Source: Oxalobacter formigenes (GTDB taxonomy: Bacteria; Pseudomonadota; Gammaproteobacteria; Burkholderiales; Burkholderiaceae_D). From it: a DNA stretch of 64,000 nt. Shown here piece by piece: positions 62,045-64,000 of this stretch. The notes below the pieces were generated by a model. The model searched no databases, was not told the origin of the DNA, and worked only from the letters and a program-made list of their open reading frames with translations. The position numbers and the translations under genes were made by a program. The stretch lies in the NCBI RefSeq assembly GCF_027158485.1, contig NZ_JAMKYJ010000007.1; one strand, given 5' to 3'. The stretch's first letter is position 1, and every line of letters begins with the position of its first letter.

Positions 62045-63691
62045 TTACATCATTCCGCCCATGCCTCCCATTCCACCCATACCGCCCATGCCACCCATAT
62101 CAGGTGCCGGTTTTTCTTCAGGGATGTCATAGACCATGCAATCCGTGGTCAGCATCAATCCGGCGATGGAAGCGGCATTCTGCAGTGCGGAACGGGTAAC
62201 CTTGGCCGGATCGACAACACCCATTTCGACCATGTCGCCATAGGTGCCGTTGGCTGCGTTGTAGCCGAAGTTTCCGGAACCTTCCATAACTTTGTTGACT
62301 ACGACGGAAGCTTCTTCGCCGGCATTGTGAACGATCATGCGCAGTGGTTCTTCAACGGAACGCATAACGATGTTGATACCTGCCTGCTGGTCGGCATTGT
62401 CAGCCTTGACCTTGGCGTTGGCACGGGCGCGCAGCAGGGCAACACCGCCGCCAGGGACAATACCTTCTTCAACGGCAGCGCGGGTTGCGTGCAATGCATC
62501 TTCAACACGTGCTTTCTTTTCTTTCATTTCAACTTCGGTAGCGGCACCGACCTTGATGACGGCAACACCGCCAGCCAGTTTGGCAATACGTTCCTGCAGT
62601 TTTTCCTTGTCGTAGTCGGAAGTGGCTTCTTCCATCTGGACGCGAACCTGTTTGACACGGGCTTCGATCGCATCAGCCTGACCGGCACCATCGATAATGG
62701 TGGTGTTTTCCTTGTTGACTTCAATGCGTTTTGCCTGGCCGAGTTGTTCCAGTGTGACGTTTTCCAGAGTCAGGCCGACTTCTTCTGCAATAACCTGTCC
62801 ACCCGTCAGGATAGCGATGTCTTCCAGCATGGCCTTGCGACGGTCACCGAAACCGGGAGCCTTGACTGCGCAGGTTTTCAGGATACCGCGGATATTGTTG
62901 ACAACCAGCGTAGCCAGAGCTTCACCTTCGATGTCTTCAGCGATGATCAGCAGCGGACGGCTGGCTTTGGCGACTTGTTCCAGAACCGGCAGCAGATCGC
63001 GGATATTGGAGATTTTCTTTTCGCAAAGCAGAATGTAAGGATTGTCCATCGTGACAGTCTGTTTTTCTGCATTGTTGATGAAGTAAGGAGACAGATAACC
63101 ACGGTCGAATTGCATACCTTCGACGATATCCAGTTCGTCATTCAGGGATTTGCCGTCTTCAATGGTAATGACGCCTTCCTTGCCGACTTTTTCCATAGCT
63201 TCGGCGATACGTTCACCGATGGAGTGGTCGCTGTTGGCGGAAATGGAACCGACCTGTGCGATTTCCTTGCTGGTGGTGCAAGGTTTGGCGATTTTTTTCA
63301 GTTCTTCGATGGTGGCTTCAACAGCCTTGTCGATGCCGCGTTTCAGATCCATTGGATTCATACCTGCAGCAACGTATTTCATACCTTCGCGAACGATGGC
63401 CTGTGCCAGAACGGTAGCGGTCGTGGTACCGTCACCTGCGTTGTCACTGGTTTTGGAAGCGACTTCCTTGACCATCTGTGCGCCCATGTTCATGAGCTTG
63501 TCTTTCAGTTCGATTTCCTTGGCAACGGAAACGCCATCCTTGGTGATGGTCGGGGCGCCCCAGGTGCGTTCCAGAACAACGTTTCTGCCTTTAGGGCCCA
63601 GTGTGACCTTGACGGCGTCTGCCAGAATATTGACGCCTTCAACCATTTTGTTACGGCCGCTATCGCCGAATACGACTTCTTTAGCTGACAT
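62045..63691 (-). CDS. groL: Chaperonin GroEL
   Basis: GroEL, the 60-kDa chaperonin, folds proteins with GroES. The 548-residue protein has the nucleotide-binding VTLGPKGRNVVLE and GDGTTTATVLAQAI segments and the classic C-terminal Gly-Gly-Met repeats. groS is directly upstream on the same strand (64-base gap), in the usual groES-groEL operon. The promoter lies beyond the window edge. Confidence 0.98.
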   Translation of the reverse strand: MSAKEVVFGDSGRNKMVEGVNILADAVKVTLGPKGRNVVLERTWGAPTITKDGVSVAKEIELKDKLMNMGAQMVKEVASKTSDNAGDGTTTATVLAQAIVREGMKYVAAGMNPMDLKRGIDKAVEATIEELKKIAKPCTTSKEIAQVGSISANSDHSIGERIAEAMEKVGKEGVITIEDGKSLNDELDIVEGMQFDRGYLSPYFINNAEKQTVTMDNPYILLCEKKISNIRDLLPVLEQVAKASRPLLIIAEDIEGEALATLVVNNIRGILKTCAVKAPGFGDRRKAMLEDIAILTGGQVIAEEVGLTLENVTLEQLGQAKRIEVNKENTTIIDGAGQADAIEARVKQVRVQMEEATSDYDKEKLQERIAKLAGGVAVIKVGAATEVEMKEKKARVEDALHATRAAVEEGIVPGGGVALLRARANAKVKADNADQQAGINIVMRSVEEPLRMIVHNAGEEASVVVNKVMEGSGNFGYNAANGTYGDMVEMGVVDPAKVTRSALQNAASIAGLMLTTDCMVYDIPEEKPAPDMGGMGGMGGMGGMGGMM

Positions 63692-63726
63692 GAAATTCTC
63701 CTAAATTAAATGTTTGTATGCCTGTG

Positions 63727-63745
63727 GAAAGCCTTTTGAGGCTTT
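63727..63745 (-). other. Short hairpin between groS and groL
   Basis: AAAGCC pairs with GGCTTT around a six-base loop in the intercistronic region. It may influence the relative level of the two mRNAs; intercistronic hairpins of this kind are known in gro operons. Confidence 0.35.
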
Positions 63746-63755
63746 TGCATGTTGA

Positions 63756-64000
63756 TCAGTTCTGGACAATTGCCATGACATCGGATTCATGCATGACGAG
63801 CAGTTCTTCGCCTTCAACCTTGACGGTCTGGCCCGAATATTTTCCGAAAAGAACGATGTCGCCGACTTTTACGTCGAGTGGCAGAACTTTGCCATCTTCC
63901 AGTACTTTGCCATTGCCAACGGCGATGACTTCGCCTTGATCAGGTTTTTCTGCCGCGTTATCAGGAATGACGATTCCGGAAGCGGTGGTTTTTTCCTGGT
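63756..64000 (-). CDS. groS: Co-chaperonin GroES (5' end beyond the window)
   Basis: The last 80 or so residues are visible, ending at a TGA at 63756: SGIVIPDNAAEKP, the GEVIAVGNGKVLEDG segment, and the C-terminal KYSGQTVKVEGEELLVMHESDVMAIVQN. The mobile-loop part (EKTTASGIVIPD) is present; about 15 N-terminal residues, the start codon and the promoter lie beyond 64000. Confidence 0.95.
   Translation of the reverse strand, partial: QEKTTASGIVIPDNAAEKPDQGEVIAVGNGKVLEDGKVLPLDVKVGDIVLFGKYSGQTVKVEGEELLVMHESDVMAIVQN

Noticed and set aside
62327..63688. 453-codon plus-strand ORF opposite groL
   Set aside because: Antisense of groL; reflects codon bias.

Overview
The window looks like a contiguous stretch of chromosome from a betaproteobacterium of the order Burkholderiales with moderate base composition. 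Gene orders such as lolB-ispE-tRNA-prs-rplY, mutY/rapZ-hprK-ptsN, queF-ilvA, HIT-ubiE-Tim44-ubiB-fmdB-aspS-nudB and fur/bamE-dapB-leuS-lptE-holA-proA are those of this group. A small genome of the Oxalobacter type is my best guess, but that is inference from style, not from a match. Almost all genes are conserved housekeeping genes. I see no prophage, insertion sequence, CRISPR array or restriction system.

Layout. 1-1,100: a short gene for a very basic secreted peptide facing the tmRNA gene ssrA. 1,100-10,100: prfC, a sugar acetyltransferase, rsmE, tkt-gap, a nitroreductase and the heat-shock protease genes hslVU, read from a sigma-32-like promoter. 10,300-13,600: rep-slyX-DUF2288-pth on the plus strand. 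13,600-18,350: the operon lolB-ispE-tRNA-Gln-prs-rplY on the minus strand, followed by a second tRNA-Gln-prs cassette. 18,500-24,500: mutY, then rapZ-hprK-ptsN (nitrogen/carbon PTS branch and RNase adaptor) and queF-ilvA. 24,600-33,500: a YqaA-like protein, a HIT hydrolase, ubiE, a Tim44-like protein, ubiB, a sodium:solute symporter, fmdB-like, aspS and nudB. 33,500-42,300: a periplasmic parvulin and a peptide-import ABC operon that contains a secreted M3 metallopeptidase. 42,300-50,300: an MscS channel, yaeQ, an esterase, mogA-yjgA, pmbA, and a folate pair (pabC plus a fused pabA-pabB). 50,300-59,500: an rRNA methyltransferase, proA, holA, lptE, leuS, dapB and an unusually long bamE. 59,500-64,000: fur, a ClC antiporter diverging from a marR-type regulator, and groEL with the end of groES.

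Functional themes. Protein quality control: ssrA, prfC, hslVU, groESL, the parvulin and pmbA. Outer-membrane assembly: lolB, lptE and bamE. Translation: pth, rplY, two tRNA-Gln, aspS, leuS, rsmE, the RlmL-like enzyme and yjgA. Quinone, folate, queuosine, PRPP and isoprenoid synthesis are also covered.

Most interesting points. (1) A tandem tRNA-Gln-prs duplication surrounds rplY; the tRNA copies differ in anticodon with paired stem changes, and the prs copies have a mosaic of identical and diverged blocks. (2) BamE carries a roughly 230-residue tail with Glu-Pro-Val repeats. (3) A signal-peptide-bearing M3 peptidase lies inside a peptide ABC-importer operon. (4) A perfect palindrome, a candidate MarR operator, lies between the ClC and marR genes. 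(5) A tiny, highly cationic secreted peptide lies next to ssrA. None of these amounts to a proven new system; the duplication and the BamE tail are the best leads.
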